From positions 1 through 34,311 of the forward strand of contig CALYOS010000026.1 of assembly GCA_945267035.1 (NCBI GenBank): a stretch of 34,311 nucleotides of DNA, given 5' to 3'. A program made the position numbers and the translations under genes. Positions 1-8,710 of the stretch are shown here, one piece after another (position 1 is the stretch's first letter; each line of letters opens with the position of its first letter). The notes under the pieces were generated by a model. The model saw nothing but the letters and a program-made list of their open reading frames with translations, was not told the DNA's origin and made no database searches. This DNA comes from an uncultured Neisseriaceae bacterium. Lineage in GTDB: Bacteria > Pseudomonadota > Gammaproteobacteria > Burkholderiales > Neisseriaceae.

Positions 1-692
1 GAGTGGTAAAATAATTGGCAGATCGCAGGAGCATGTTTTTCCTGATAATTGAGAACGGTTAATTGCATTGGAAAATTAAAATAGTCTATTGTTAGCTAAG
101 TGCTTAACTTTATATCATAGTATAGATTAATCAATCTTGATGAGGTGATGATTATGTAGATCAATGGCTACAATAAATTCAGAATTACTATTCTGTTTAT
201 ATATTAGCTTATTTCAAAAGTCATTATTGGAAATATTATATATGCATCCCAAAGGATTTATACGCCTTGTAAATATCATGGTGGAAAAATTTGTCTAACT
301 AAATACAAACTTCCAAAAATAGTCCAAAATAAATTCAAGTCTAATTTCTCCAATAAAAATCTACTCAAATACCATTTAAGGGGATAGATGAAGTCAAACT
401 AAAATAATTATTCTGACAAAAAAGAGGAATAACTGCGGGTAAACCCTCCTAAAAAATGAATAATTAAATTATCAAAGTGTCACATTTTACCTTGGTTACC
501 CTGCCCTAACGTAGGTTTATCGTAACAACTAATAGGAGCAACCATATTCAATCATCGGTATTTAAATCAAATCAAGACATTGTTGTCAACCATGTCTTAA
601 GACATTCACTATTTAATAATTAGAATGCCACAAATTCAAAATACATTTTATCTTTCTTGATACTCCTAATTATTACAAGCCCTAAGTAACAA
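1..692. other. AT-rich stretch without a recognisable gene
   Basis: I see no convincing coding region on either strand. All frames are broken by frequent stops and there is no ribosome-binding site followed by a sustained frame. The only local structure noted is a 7-bp inverted repeat (AAGACAT at 574-580, ATGTCTT at 592-598) with no T-run, so I do not call it a terminator. The stretch lies downstream of the leftward MFS gene. Its composition matches the AT-rich DNA that continues to about 3750. Confidence 0.5.
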
Positions 693-1934
693 TCAACCCT
701 TTTCTTCTTTAATAGGTAAATTTACTAGAGCAGCAAAGATAGCTAAAGCGATATCTAAATACCATACCCATAAAAGATTACCAGAATACTTTATAGCTAA
801 TCCACCAAACCACGCACCAAGAAAACCACCTATTTGATGTGTAAAAAAGATTAACCCAAATAAAGTAGCTAGATATTTAACACCAAATAATTTTGCTACG
901 ATTCCTGCCGTAGGAGGTACCGTTGCTAACCACGTAAATCCTATACATATTGAAAAAATATAGAAGGTTAATGGCGTTTTAGGAGACAGTAAATATACCG
1001 TGATCATTAATGCTCTTAACGCATATAATGTGGCTAAAATATATTTCATTTTATATTTTTTTCCCAGTATTCCAGCACCAATACTGCCAAAAATATTGCA
1101 CAGACCAATTAATGAAATACTAGTAGCTGAAACTGAAGCATTGTGCCCACATAAACCAATTTCGCCAGGTAAATGGGTAATCAAAAAAGCCACATGAAAA
1201 CCACAAGTAAAAAAACCCAAATGTAACAAAATGTAACTGCGATCACGTAATGCAACTGAGACTTGATTTTTCAAACTGATAGTATGGGTATCTACGGATT
1301 TATTGATAACCTGAGAATTAGAATGATTAACTATAATGGCTGATTTAGCTTTACATAAAAACCATGAAGGTATTATTGAAACGAGTGAAAGAGCACTCAG
1401 AAAAACTAAACCAACTTTAAAATTAATTGCATTGATAATGGATTGTACGATTGGAGCTAAAGCAAACTGCCCTAAGGACCCACCAGCATTAATAACGCCA
1501 TTGGCAACAGAATGTTTATTCTGAGGTAATTTTGTAGCAATCACTCCAATCAGTATAGAAAAACTACCTGCAGCAGCTCCAGCAGGAGACAGGAGTCCCT
1601 GTGATATAGTGAGGGGAATAAAAGAAGTAGAAAATATCGTACAAATTTGTCCAATAGATAATATGATCGCCCCTGTTAGTAAAGCTGGAAATGCACCCTT
1701 TTTATCTGCCCAAGCACCCATTATGGGTTGAAAAACACCCCACATAAGTTGACCAATAGCTAAGGCCATGCTTACTTCAACAATGTTCATTGCAGTATGA
1801 TCTACTATTGGATGAACAAATAATCCAATAGTTAATCTATTACCCATCCCAATCATCAAGATTAAACAAGCTAGTACAACGGGTAACCAAATTACTTTTA
1901 ATTGAGAAAAATTAACTCTATGTTTATTATTCAT
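693..1934 (-). CDS. MFS transporter, 12 TM type
   Basis: A 413-residue inner-membrane secondary transporter of the major facilitator superfamily. About twelve hydrophobic segments are visible. The loop between segments 2 and 3 carries the MFS signature A motif (GAWADKKG, residues 73-80), and the N-half has the glycine-rich helices typical of this fold. The general look (a conserved GNR after the first helix, GAAAGSFSI and INAGGSLGQF further on) suggests the oxalate/formate-monocarboxylate or cyanate-type branches, but the substrate cannot be read from sequence. The ATG at 1934 has only a weak upstream Shine-Dalgarno. It stands alone, with about 500 bases to the next gene. Codons are strongly A/T-ending compared with the block after 11000, which fits recent acquisition. 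Family is sure; substrate unknown. Confidence 0.88.
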   Translation of the reverse strand: MNNKHRVNFSQLKVIWLPVVLACLILMIGMGNRLTIGLFVHPIVDHTAMNIVEVSMALAIGQLMWGVFQPIMGAWADKKGAFPALLTGAIILSIGQICTIFSTSFIPLTISQGLLSPAGAAAGSFSILIGVIATKLPQNKHSVANGVINAGGSLGQFALAPIVQSIINAINFKVGLVFLSALSLVSIIPSWFLCKAKSAIIVNHSNSQVINKSVDTHTISLKNQVSVALRDRSYILLHLGFFTCGFHVAFLITHLPGEIGLCGHNASVSATSISLIGLCNIFGSIGAGILGKKYKMKYILATLYALRALMITVYLLSPKTPLTFYIFSICIGFTWLATVPPTAGIVAKLFGVKYLATLFGLIFFTHQIGGFLGAWFGGLAIKYSGNLLWVWYLDIALAIFAALVNLPIKEEKG

Positions 1935-2440
1935 TTTAAAACATCAATTCTGCTTTTAATTTTAGCTACTCAACTTTAGATAAGCCTGATTTTAGAAAAT
2001 CAAATTCAAATCTAAGCCAAGTATGCACTTTAACAACAAACGACCTTATAAAGAGCATTATATAGCATTAGCTTTACTACCTACTTGAATATTAGGTTGA
2101 CAATCTACGTTAAAATTATATTAATTTAGTTTTGTGCTTTTGATTTTAAAAATTTCTTTAGCATTAAGTCGCTAAATTTTTTTTTAATTAAAAACCCTAG
2201 TGATTACATGATTGGTTATCAAAATCGTGATGGATTCTTGAAGTCATTTTTATTTCTGTTAGAAGTGTTTGATTTATCTAATCCACTAAGATATTACTTT
2301 GACAAATCTTAAGCGTAAAATGGGGAATCGACTGGGTAATTGACCAGAATTAAAAGAATTTCCTTTTTTTATAAAGAACCTTTTTTCAAAAAAATTGGCA
2401 CTATTTAAAATATAGGTTATATTGTTTCTATTAGTTTGAA
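1935..2440. other. AT-rich intergenic stretch
   Basis: No gene seen. There are several homopolymer A and T runs (for example near 2177-2190 and 2365-2395), which could serve as weak transcription stops for the leftward gene ending at 2441, but no stable hairpin precedes them. The promoter of the MFS gene presumably lies just above 1934; I could not identify clear -35 and -10 boxes. Confidence 0.4.
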
Positions 2441-3463
2441 TTAATAGCCTAATATTTCAATCCACTGTTTTAATTCGCCCTCGTTAATATTGTTATAGCC
2501 AACCAATTTAAGCACAAATAATATCTCACTGTTGTTTCCATTAAATTCCAAATCTAGTTTTATAGGTTCTATATCAATAAACACGAATTTATCGATTCCC
2601 TCAGGTTTACTAGTAGGACCACTTTGGATGATTTTGCTGGTTAAAGCGATCATAGCAAATTGTCTATTGTAACCACCATTGATTAAAAAATTTTGATATT
2701 CATGATACGTTTTATTAACGACATATTGGTAAACATACCAGGGCTCACCCATCTCATCCATCACTTCTTTAATATTATTTGCCATAAATAAATAAGTAGC
2801 ATTTAAATCAGTATCTGTTAATCCTAATTTCTGCCCCACTCCTTTTGGCGTTAATTTCGACCACTCGGCAAACGAATCATCAATAATTAAAATTTCTAAA
2901 TTATATTTATTGATTTTATCTTGCAGCTGCTTTAGATCTATAGAGTTTTGATCATTTTGGCTATATTGAGATTGACTCAAAATAGTAAAATACTTTTGTG
3001 GAGCCAAGCGATTTTGGCAACGCTTTTTGGTTTTAGCAATTAAATCACTTTTGCTAAATTCAATATTTTGTTGCTCAAAAATTTCTTTGCGCAGAGCTGA
3101 GTCAAGAGCTTGATAGGTTTGCAGATCAAAAGGAAATGCAGACAGTTTAGATTGAGTCTGCACAGTTTTTTGCATCAATTTTTCACTGTATTTTTTTGCT
3201 TTGGCCTCTGTTTTTTGCCCTATTTTATTCAGTCGCCAATTATCAACAGACCGTGAAGCGAATTCTCCAAGTTGTTGACATTCCGTAGCAATGATTGCCT
3301 CGAACTGCTCAATAGATAAATTTTTGTACTGTTTAACAGTCTCAATATCAACTGAAAAAGTGTTAGTTTGATCGGGATTAGATGAATGAGTTGAATTCTT
3401 AGCGGGCAAAATAGCAGGAAATAAGCACAATAGCATTAAAAACAATTGATTCTTTTTCTTCAT
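2441..3463 (-). CDS. exported protein of unknown function
   Basis: I do not recognise this protein. The frame is open up to 3517, but I choose the ATG at 3463 because it begins with a clean signal peptide (MKKKNQ, a leucine-rich core, then PAILPAKN with likely cleavage near residue 21), giving 340 residues. The mature part is lysine- and glutamine-rich and mainly helical up to about residue 270. It ends in a more beta-like C-terminal region with a run of alternating hydrophobics. There is no lipobox at the expected place, no transmembrane segment after the signal, and no motif that I can name. It is probably periplasmic or secreted. It is AT-rich and isolated beside the MFS gene, with no operon partner. 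The gene looks real by length and signal peptide; function is unassigned. Confidence 0.72.
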   Translation of the reverse strand: MKKKNQLFLMLLCLFPAILPAKNSTHSSNPDQTNTFSVDIETVKQYKNLSIEQFEAIIATECQQLGEFASRSVDNWRLNKIGQKTEAKAKKYSEKLMQKTVQTQSKLSAFPFDLQTYQALDSALRKEIFEQQNIEFSKSDLIAKTKKRCQNRLAPQKYFTILSQSQYSQNDQNSIDLKQLQDKINKYNLEILIIDDSFAEWSKLTPKGVGQKLGLTDTDLNATYLFMANNIKEVMDEMGEPWYVYQYVVNKTYHEYQNFLINGGYNRQFAMIALTSKIIQSGPTSKPEGIDKFVFIDIEPIKLDLEFNGNNSEILFVLKLVGYNNINEGELKQWIEILGY

Positions 3464-3799
3464 GTTATCGAAGTCCAAATTAATGCAACATTTGATGCCT
3501 GGCTGCTCTTTGAGCAATCATAGCGTTGATATAAATTTGGGGTAAAACTGTTTTCACCCAACTTAATCAATAGTAACATTAAGGGTATCCAATGTCATTT
3601 TTTTATTGCTATACCCTATGCCCATTAATTCATGGACTAAACTATTGCAAAGATTTAAGCTTGAGACTTAGGTTTTGTCGTACACCACTACCCAGTGGCA
3701 ATATATAAACGTAAATAGTCTGTGGCAAAATAATTTTCCTCAGAAAATCGCAGTAGTATAAATTAGCATGAAGCGGTATAGCTGCTATTTTCTATCCAT
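3464..3799. other. intergenic stretch, no gene
   Basis: No coding region is supported. It separates the leftward exported-protein gene from the end of ada and should hold the promoter of the former. I could not identify a terminator for ada. Confidence 0.4.
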
Positions 3800-4876
3800 C
3801 TACACGCCATCGCCGCGGTCAACAGCATGTGATTTTTCGTGCTCAATTAGCCAGCGCTTACGCTCCAGTCCGCCTCCATAACCAGTCAGATCACCATTAC
3901 TGCCAATGACTCGATGACAAGGAATGATAATCGACACGCGATTACAACCGTTGGCACTGGCCACTGCTCTCACCGCCAGCGGTCGATGAATACTGTGTGC
4001 TTGCTGTTTATAAGTGGTGAGCTGACCATAAGGTATTTGGGTTAAACACGCCCAGACTGCTTGTTGAAATTCTGTACCAGGGGTATGCAGTTGGACGGTA
4101 AAATGGTATCTGGTTCCTTGAAAATATTCTTGCAATTCTCTTTTGGTCTGACGAATATGCTCATTTTCTCCAAAAATAATTGGCATCTTGAGACGATTTT
4201 GCAGATCGCGAAATTCGGTTTCCAACATTCGGCGGTCTACAAATTCGAGTAAACATACACCCTTTGCTGTAGCACAGATAAACATCGGTCCTAACGGCGT
4301 GGTTAAGCGATTGATCAACATGATGTCGTTGTGTGAATGTTGTGAAGGTGAATTGTTGAGAATCTGTTTATACATATAAGAAAAACCACTTAAGGACTCA
4401 TAGCCGGAATCGTAAGCGGTATTGACGACATTTTTGCCGGATTTTAATTCCTGATAGGCCTGATTTATACGATACATTCTTTGAAATGTTTGAAATGTGA
4501 TGCCGTAATGCTTTTTAAACCAGCGCCGAATCGTTTCCGGACTGATCTGCTGAGCACTCAATATGCTGTCAGAGATTTTTTGTTTGGGATTTTGCCTGAT
4601 TAGTTCAATTGCCCTACGCACTTCTTGTGGTGCCTCAGCAGCATTTTCTGTTGGCCGGCAGATTTTACAGGGTCGATAGCCTGCCTGTAATGCTGCTTTA
4701 AATGTGGAAAAAAATTCGACATGTTCGAATTTCGGTTTGCGGGCTCGACAAGTGGCTATACAGAATATTGAAGTAGTCGTGACCCCAGCATAGAATATAC
4801 CAACATAATGTTGATCTTTGGCTAATAAAGCTTGATAAAAGGTCTCGATTTGTTGTGCATCGGTAATCTTTGTCAT
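3800..4876 (-). CDS. ada: Ada: methyl-DNA repair protein and AraC-type activator
   Basis: A 358-residue bifunctional alkylation-damage protein, cytoplasmic. The N-terminal zinc domain carries all four cysteines (Cys39, Cys43, Cys70, Cys73) in the FC-x3-C and RPC-x2-C settings; in Ada the first of these takes methyl from phosphotriesters and switches on the activator. An AraC-type helix-turn-helix spans roughly 84-175. The C-terminal methyltransferase domain (about 188-345) ends in the PCHRV motif with acceptor Cys320, which takes methyl from O6-methylguanine. Length and cysteine spacing match E. coli Ada (354 residues) closely. The ATG at 4876 has an AAGAGA ribosome site. A possible weak Ada-box-like AAAGC-x2-GCAA lies upstream (about 4909-4918, minus strand), which would fit autoregulation, but the match is poor. 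No alkB or alkA is adjacent. Confidence 0.93.
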   Translation of the reverse strand: MTKITDAQQIETFYQALLAKDQHYVGIFYAGVTTTSIFCIATCRARKPKFEHVEFFSTFKAALQAGYRPCKICRPTENAAEAPQEVRRAIELIRQNPKQKISDSILSAQQISPETIRRWFKKHYGITFQTFQRMYRINQAYQELKSGKNVVNTAYDSGYESLSGFSYMYKQILNNSPSQHSHNDIMLINRLTTPLGPMFICATAKGVCLLEFVDRRMLETEFRDLQNRLKMPIIFGENEHIRQTKRELQEYFQGTRYHFTVQLHTPGTEFQQAVWACLTQIPYGQLTTYKQQAHSIHRPLAVRAVASANGCNRVSIIIPCHRVIGSNGDLTGYGGGLERKRWLIEHEKSHAVDRGDGV

Positions 4877-5248
4877 GTAATTGTCTCTTAGTTCATTAGA
4901 TCATTTATATTGCAGGCTTTTTTGTCTGTTATGCGGTATCTCTGCGCTCACAACCCTCAGTCTTGATTGATTCATTCATGCTGACAGAGCAGAAGTAGGC
5001 TATGGGAAACTATAAAAACGAAGCCGATAAAGAACAACCGAAAATTTGACAAGTATTTTTTTCTCTAGGATTTGATAAGATATTTTTGCATTATCACCAT
5101 CATTTGCTGTTAATGACTCAGGCTGCATGACTTACCTTTATTGACTTAAACCAAGATAAGATCTCAATCTCATTAAAATTTGTTCGCCTTTCGCGTAAAC
5201 AAAAAGTAAACTACGGTGTTTTAATTATTTAATAATCTGTGCCAAATC
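4877..5248. promoter_or_regulatory. divergent intergenic region between ada and kynU
   Basis: This 372-base gap must contain the promoters of two divergent genes. A perfect TTGACA occurs at 5046-5051 on the plus strand, but the 17-base position downstream does not hold a good -10 box, so I do not assign the kynU promoter. No riboswitch-like or leader-peptide structure was recognised. Confidence 0.35.
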
Positions 5249-6496
5249 ATGATTACATTTGAACAATGTCAGCAATGGGATGCTGAAGACGAGCTGGCCA
5301 ATTTAAAAAGCCAGTTTGATTTACCACAAGGGGTCATCTATCTGGATGGTAATTCTCTCGGAGCCAAACCGATTAAGGCTATGGACTGTGCCCAGCAGGT
5401 GATCAATCAACAATGGGGCACTGATCTGATCAATAGCTGGAATAAAGCTGGCTGGTGGGATTTACCGGTTAGATTAGGGAATAAAATCGGCCAATTGGTG
5501 GGTGCACGTGAAAATGAAACGGTGGTTACTGATACCACCAGTATGAATCTGTTTAAAGTTTTGGCTACCGCCATCGGGATTCAGCAGCAACACCCAACGC
5601 GCAAAACCATTATTGCTGAAAGGGATTCTTTTCCGACTGATCTATATATGATTGAAGGCTTTATGGCATTGATTAATCAAGGCTATAAATTACAGTTAAT
5701 TGATCAACCAGAGGATTTGCCGCAATATTTAGATGAACAAACTGCAGTGGTGGTGTTGTCACATGTGAATTATCGTACAGGCTATTTGCATGATATGGCT
5801 GCCGTGAATCAGCAAGCACATGCCCAAGGTGCGCTAATCATCTGGGATCTGTGCCATTCGATTGGCGCTGTGCCGATCGATTTAAACGGCAGCAATAGTG
5901 ATTTTGCTATTGGCTGTACATATAAATACCTCAACGGCGGACCGGGTTCGCCGGCGATGCTGTGGGTACACAGTCGCTATCAAACCGCATTTAATCAGCC
6001 ATTGTCTGGCTGGTGGGGACATGCCAAGCCTTTTGCTATGGACGTCAGCTACACTCCTGCCGACAATGTCCGACGCTACTTATGTGGCACTCAGCCGATT
6101 GTCTCTATGAGTCTGGTGGAATGTGGGGTAGACATTTTCCTGCAAACCGACATGCAGGCTCTGCGACAGAAATCTTTGCGACTAACTGATGTGCTGATTC
6201 AGCTGCTTGAACAGGAGTGTGCTGGTTATGATTTAACCCTGATCACGCCTCGTGAACATCTTCATCGTGGCAGTCACATCAGTGTGCGACATCCGCATGG
6301 TTATGCCATCGTGCAAGCATTGATCGCCCGTGGGGTAATTGGCGACTATCGTGAACCAGAAGTTATTCGGCTTGGGGTAACGCCTTTATATCTAAGCTTT
6401 TGTGATATCTGGCAAGCGGTACAACATCTTAAGCAAGTCTTGGTGTCGCAAGAATGGGCGCAGCCACAATTTCAAACTCGCAGACAAGTGACCTGA
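5249..6496 (+). CDS. kynU: kynureninase
   Basis: A 415-residue PLP enzyme of fold type I that cleaves L-kynurenine to anthranilate and L-alanine (or 3-hydroxykynurenine to 3-hydroxyanthranilate). The family landmarks are visible: the YLDGNSLG segment near the N-terminus (31-38), Asp200 in the WDLCHSIGA segment contacting the PLP ring nitrogen, and the Schiff-base lysine Lys226 in CTYKYLNGGPGSPA. C-terminal RHPHGYAI and IRLGVTPLY segments are also family-like. Length is normal. The ATG at 5249 lacks a good Shine-Dalgarno sequence. Neither kynA (tryptophan dioxygenase) nor kynB (formamidase) is adjacent, so the enzyme may act on imported kynurenine or on material made by genes elsewhere. A hairpin follows 23 bases after the stop. 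Confidence 0.95.
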   Translation: MITFEQCQQWDAEDELANLKSQFDLPQGVIYLDGNSLGAKPIKAMDCAQQVINQQWGTDLINSWNKAGWWDLPVRLGNKIGQLVGARENETVVTDTTSMNLFKVLATAIGIQQQHPTRKTIIAERDSFPTDLYMIEGFMALINQGYKLQLIDQPEDLPQYLDEQTAVVVLSHVNYRTGYLHDMAAVNQQAHAQGALIIWDLCHSIGAVPIDLNGSNSDFAIGCTYKYLNGGPGSPAMLWVHSRYQTAFNQPLSGWWGHAKPFAMDVSYTPADNVRRYLCGTQPIVSMSLVECGVDIFLQTDMQALRQKSLRLTDVLIQLLEQECAGYDLTLITPREHLHRGSHISVRHPHGYAIVQALIARGVIGDYREPEVIRLGVTPLYLSFCDIWQAVQHLKQVLVSQEWAQPQFQTRRQVT

Positions 6497-6519
6497 TGCA
6501 AGTTTGGTTGATCATCTTC

Positions 6520-6541
6520 AGCCAGCCACCTACGGCTGGCT
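6520..6541 (+). terminator. hairpin terminator after kynU
   Basis: An 8-bp perfect stem, AGCCAGCC (6520-6527) pairing with GGCTGGCT (6534-6541), with a six-base loop, followed by a short AATTTG. It sits 23 bases after the kynU stop. The T-tract is weak, so termination may be partial. Confidence 0.6.
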
Positions 6542-7197
6542 AATTTGTATGCGTAGCATGACGCTTGATATACAGCATTTAGTTGGTTTGGGTTAATTTG
6601 CACACCTTTTGCTTAACACGCGCATTGATTTTGGTGCATCTCGTCGCTGTCGGTAGAGCGATAAGATTTTAATTTAACTTTAAACTTCCTCTACCCACAG
6701 TCGTCATCATATTTTCATGATGACTGAGCACAATACCGGTTAAGTAGGTTTTCATGTGTCCACATGATCAGGTCAGGTTTAATTTTTTATCTATATGCTA
6801 AGAGTTAAAATCTTTTGTGTTTAAATTCCGCTGCTTCCCCCTATTTTTAAACATACCTTGGGGTATTCATTTTTTTTTAACGAAAGAGGTTTATGGGTAA
6901 TATTGATAGTTGGTGTACCACAGGAGAATGTTCACTTAAGTGATCAAAGATTTGATGACTTTGCGCTGTTATCAATTGTATTTAATTTAAAGACGATGTG
7001 TGTTTTTCTTGTCACCTGCTTATCTGAGATTAAGTTCAGACCAGTCTCGTATACAATACTGAACCTATAGCCGGCAGATGCTGGCTAAAAGCATTTTTGA
7101 TTCAGATTAATATAGGTAATACGTTTTATCTACAATATAGATGGATATCGTCCTTATAAACTTTAAATTGGCTTTTTGGTACATGGATAAACACCAT
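6542..7197. other. intergenic stretch, no supported gene
   Basis: A 70-codon open frame at 6858-7070 has no ribosome-binding site, unusual composition and no recognisable motif, so I do not call it. No structured RNA or repeat stands out in the remaining sequence. It lies downstream of both flanking convergent units (kynU and higBA). Confidence 0.4.
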
Positions 7198-7476
7198 TTA
7201 TCTGCAAGTATGTCGCTGCAACGGGGTCACGCCATGATTCTTTTTCTGCAATGCTTTCCATAAATCATAATTGACCTGCATGTTCAGCCAGAATTGCGGT
7301 GTGGTGTTCAATAAAATAGATAATCGTACCGCCATTTCCGCACTAATTCCTGCTTTACCATTAATGATGCGTGATAAAGTGACCCTTGTTATCCCTAAAT
7401 GTTTTGCCGCTTCGCTGATATTTGTTTCGCCTAGATACTGTTTAAGTATTACACCAGCATGACAAGGATTATGCAT
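7198..7476 (-). CDS. higA: HigA-type antitoxin, XRE family
   Basis: A 92-residue antitoxin and DNA-binding repressor of the HigA/VapI class. I take the ATG at 7476, which has a GGAG ribosome site seven bases upstream; the frame is open to 7539 but the extra residues overlap higB and look non-native. A Cro/CI-type helix-turn-helix occupies about residues 19-58 (ISEAAKHLGITRVTLSRIING). It is followed by the family-typical SAEMAVRLSILLNTTPQFWLNMQ segment, as in HigA, where the C-terminal helices contact toxin. The start lies inside the end of higB with an 8-base overlap, so translation is coupled. It should bind HigB and repress the shared promoter through the palindrome at 7781-7799. Confidence 0.92.
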   Translation of the reverse strand: MHNPCHAGVILKQYLGETNISEAAKHLGITRVTLSRIINGKAGISAEMAVRLSILLNTTPQFWLNMQVNYDLWKALQKKNHGVTPLQRHTCR

Positions 7477-7765
7477 ATTTATTCTCCATGTTATAGTTTT
7501 GATAATCGACGATTTCCACTTCATCTTCATCAAATTCAAAGATCAAGCGCCAACTGCCATTTATAATCACAGCCCAACGATCTTTCTGATTACCTTTGAT
7601 AACATGCAGCCGCCAGAATGGTGCTTCTAAATCGATAGGCTTTTTTGCTGCACTTAACGCAGTCAGTACTACTCTTAATTCTGTGCTATGAGAATTGGGT
7701 ATGCATGCTTTGCTTCCAGTTCGATAATATTGTTCAAGTCCTTTATGTTTAAAGCTTTTAATCAT
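7469..7765 (-). CDS. higB: HigB-type toxin, RelE superfamily, altered active site
   Basis: A 98-residue protein of the plasmid-maintenance killer (HigB/GraT) family, ribosome-dependent mRNA interferases of the RelE fold. Family landmarks are all present: IKSFKHKGLE at the start, APFWRLH-x2-KG with His54 and Lys57, WAVIINGSWRLIFEF with Arg73, and VDYQ near the end. Family members usually end in DYQDYH. Here residues 90-92 read N-Y-N, so the Asp and the terminal His, which as I recall are needed for cleavage by Proteus HigB, are replaced, and six extra residues follow. The toxin may be weak or inactive. The ATG at 7765 has a strong GGGGAG ribosome site. Toxin-first order is typical of higBA. 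Confidence 0.92.
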   Translation of the reverse strand: MIKSFKHKGLEQYYRTGSKACIPNSHSTELRVVLTALSAAKKPIDLEAPFWRLHVIKGNQKDRWAVIINGSWRLIFEFDEDEVEIVDYQNYNMENKYA

Positions 7766-7780
7766 GGATTAACTCCCCTA

Positions 7781-7799
7781 TGTATAGACGCACTATACA
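7781..7799. promoter_or_regulatory. palindromic operator of higBA
   Basis: A perfect inverted repeat, TGTATAG (7781-7787), five-base spacer, CTATACA (7793-7799). It lies 15 bases upstream of the higB start and overlaps the proposed -10 box. Position and symmetry are those expected for a HigA dimer site giving autorepression. The palindrome is directly visible; HigA binding is inferred. Confidence 0.75.
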
Positions 7800-7819
7800 A
7801 AATTACTAATTAAAATCAA
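7792..7819 (-). promoter_or_regulatory. sigma70-type promoter of higBA
   Basis: On the minus strand a TTGATT -35 box (7814-7819) is followed after 16 bases by a TATAGT -10 box (7792-7797). The -10 box is embedded in the operator palindrome, so a bound repressor would block polymerase. The ribosome site GGGGAG follows shortly before the higB ATG. Confidence 0.6.
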
Positions 7820-8710
7820 TGATTAATGTTTTTAAATTATACCTTTTCTTAACTAAACTGGCTATATCTGAACATAATTTAAAATATAATAATTTGCTTT
7901 GAAAAATGATTTTGCCATAGTCAATTTGGATTAATTTTAAAAAATGCTTTAGTGCAATAATGACGTGTGACTATTTAATTCAGCATCTGTTCTGCTTGTG
8001 ACTAAATCATTTTTTTCTCATTGATTTATGGGCAGTTGCTGGCAAATTGAGTTGTGTAAAATTGGCTTTGAGGTTATCCGGGAACACGGGCTGCTAATTT
8101 GATGGTTAGTGATGATTAAGGTGATTCTCCAGCTGTTTTGAGCAGAGATGTAGTGATAGAAGCTTAAACTCACTCTTGCAGTCTGGTTTTTATTCTTTAT
8201 GACTCGCTGATCACTATTTTTGTAGTGAACCTCTCCTTTGAATCATTATTGAAGTATTCTGCTTTACAGCTATGGGTTGGATAAGGGTATCTTGTTGACA
8301 GAGTAAGAACAAAATTAGATAGCCAGTTAATGCGTTAATAGGCTTTATCTACTGAGCCCAATTTTGAATTTGAGCTGTTTAGATAAGTTATCAATTTTTT
8401 GGCTGCGGTTTAGCCGTTGTCACAAGGTAGATTAAGTTAGCACCACTGCGATGTAGGATTGAAAAGAAGATGATTACTGGGTGGGATGCGCGCTTTGTCA
8501 CTGATCATTTACCTCAATCATCAGGACATATTCAAACTTGATGCATATCATATTTAAATAATGCATCCTTAAAAAATTAGCGTTGTTAATATAATTTCAT
8601 CGCGACCTGCTATTATAATATACAAATTGTGATTTTTATTTGCAAAATATGCAGCTTTAACGAGAAAAGGTAAATATTTCTCTTTGTCAGTGCATATTTA
8701 AAGGGAAACA
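7820..8710. other. long stretch without a recognisable gene
   Basis: Nearly 900 bases with no sustained frame or motif on either strand. A 6-bp inverted repeat (TCACTA 8211-8216, TAGTGA 8223-8228) is present but has no known role. A TATAAT word at 8614-8619 may be the -10 box of the permease gene; the -35 position is poor. The stretch may be decayed coding DNA, but I could not reconstruct a protein from it. Confidence 0.4.

Noticed and set aside
5046-5051. Perfect TTGACA as a kynU -35 box
   Set aside because: No acceptable -10 box at 16-18 bases; not assigned as a promoter.
6858-7070. 70-codon open frame on the plus strand
   Set aside because: No ribosome-binding site, no motif, and skewed composition; likely chance.
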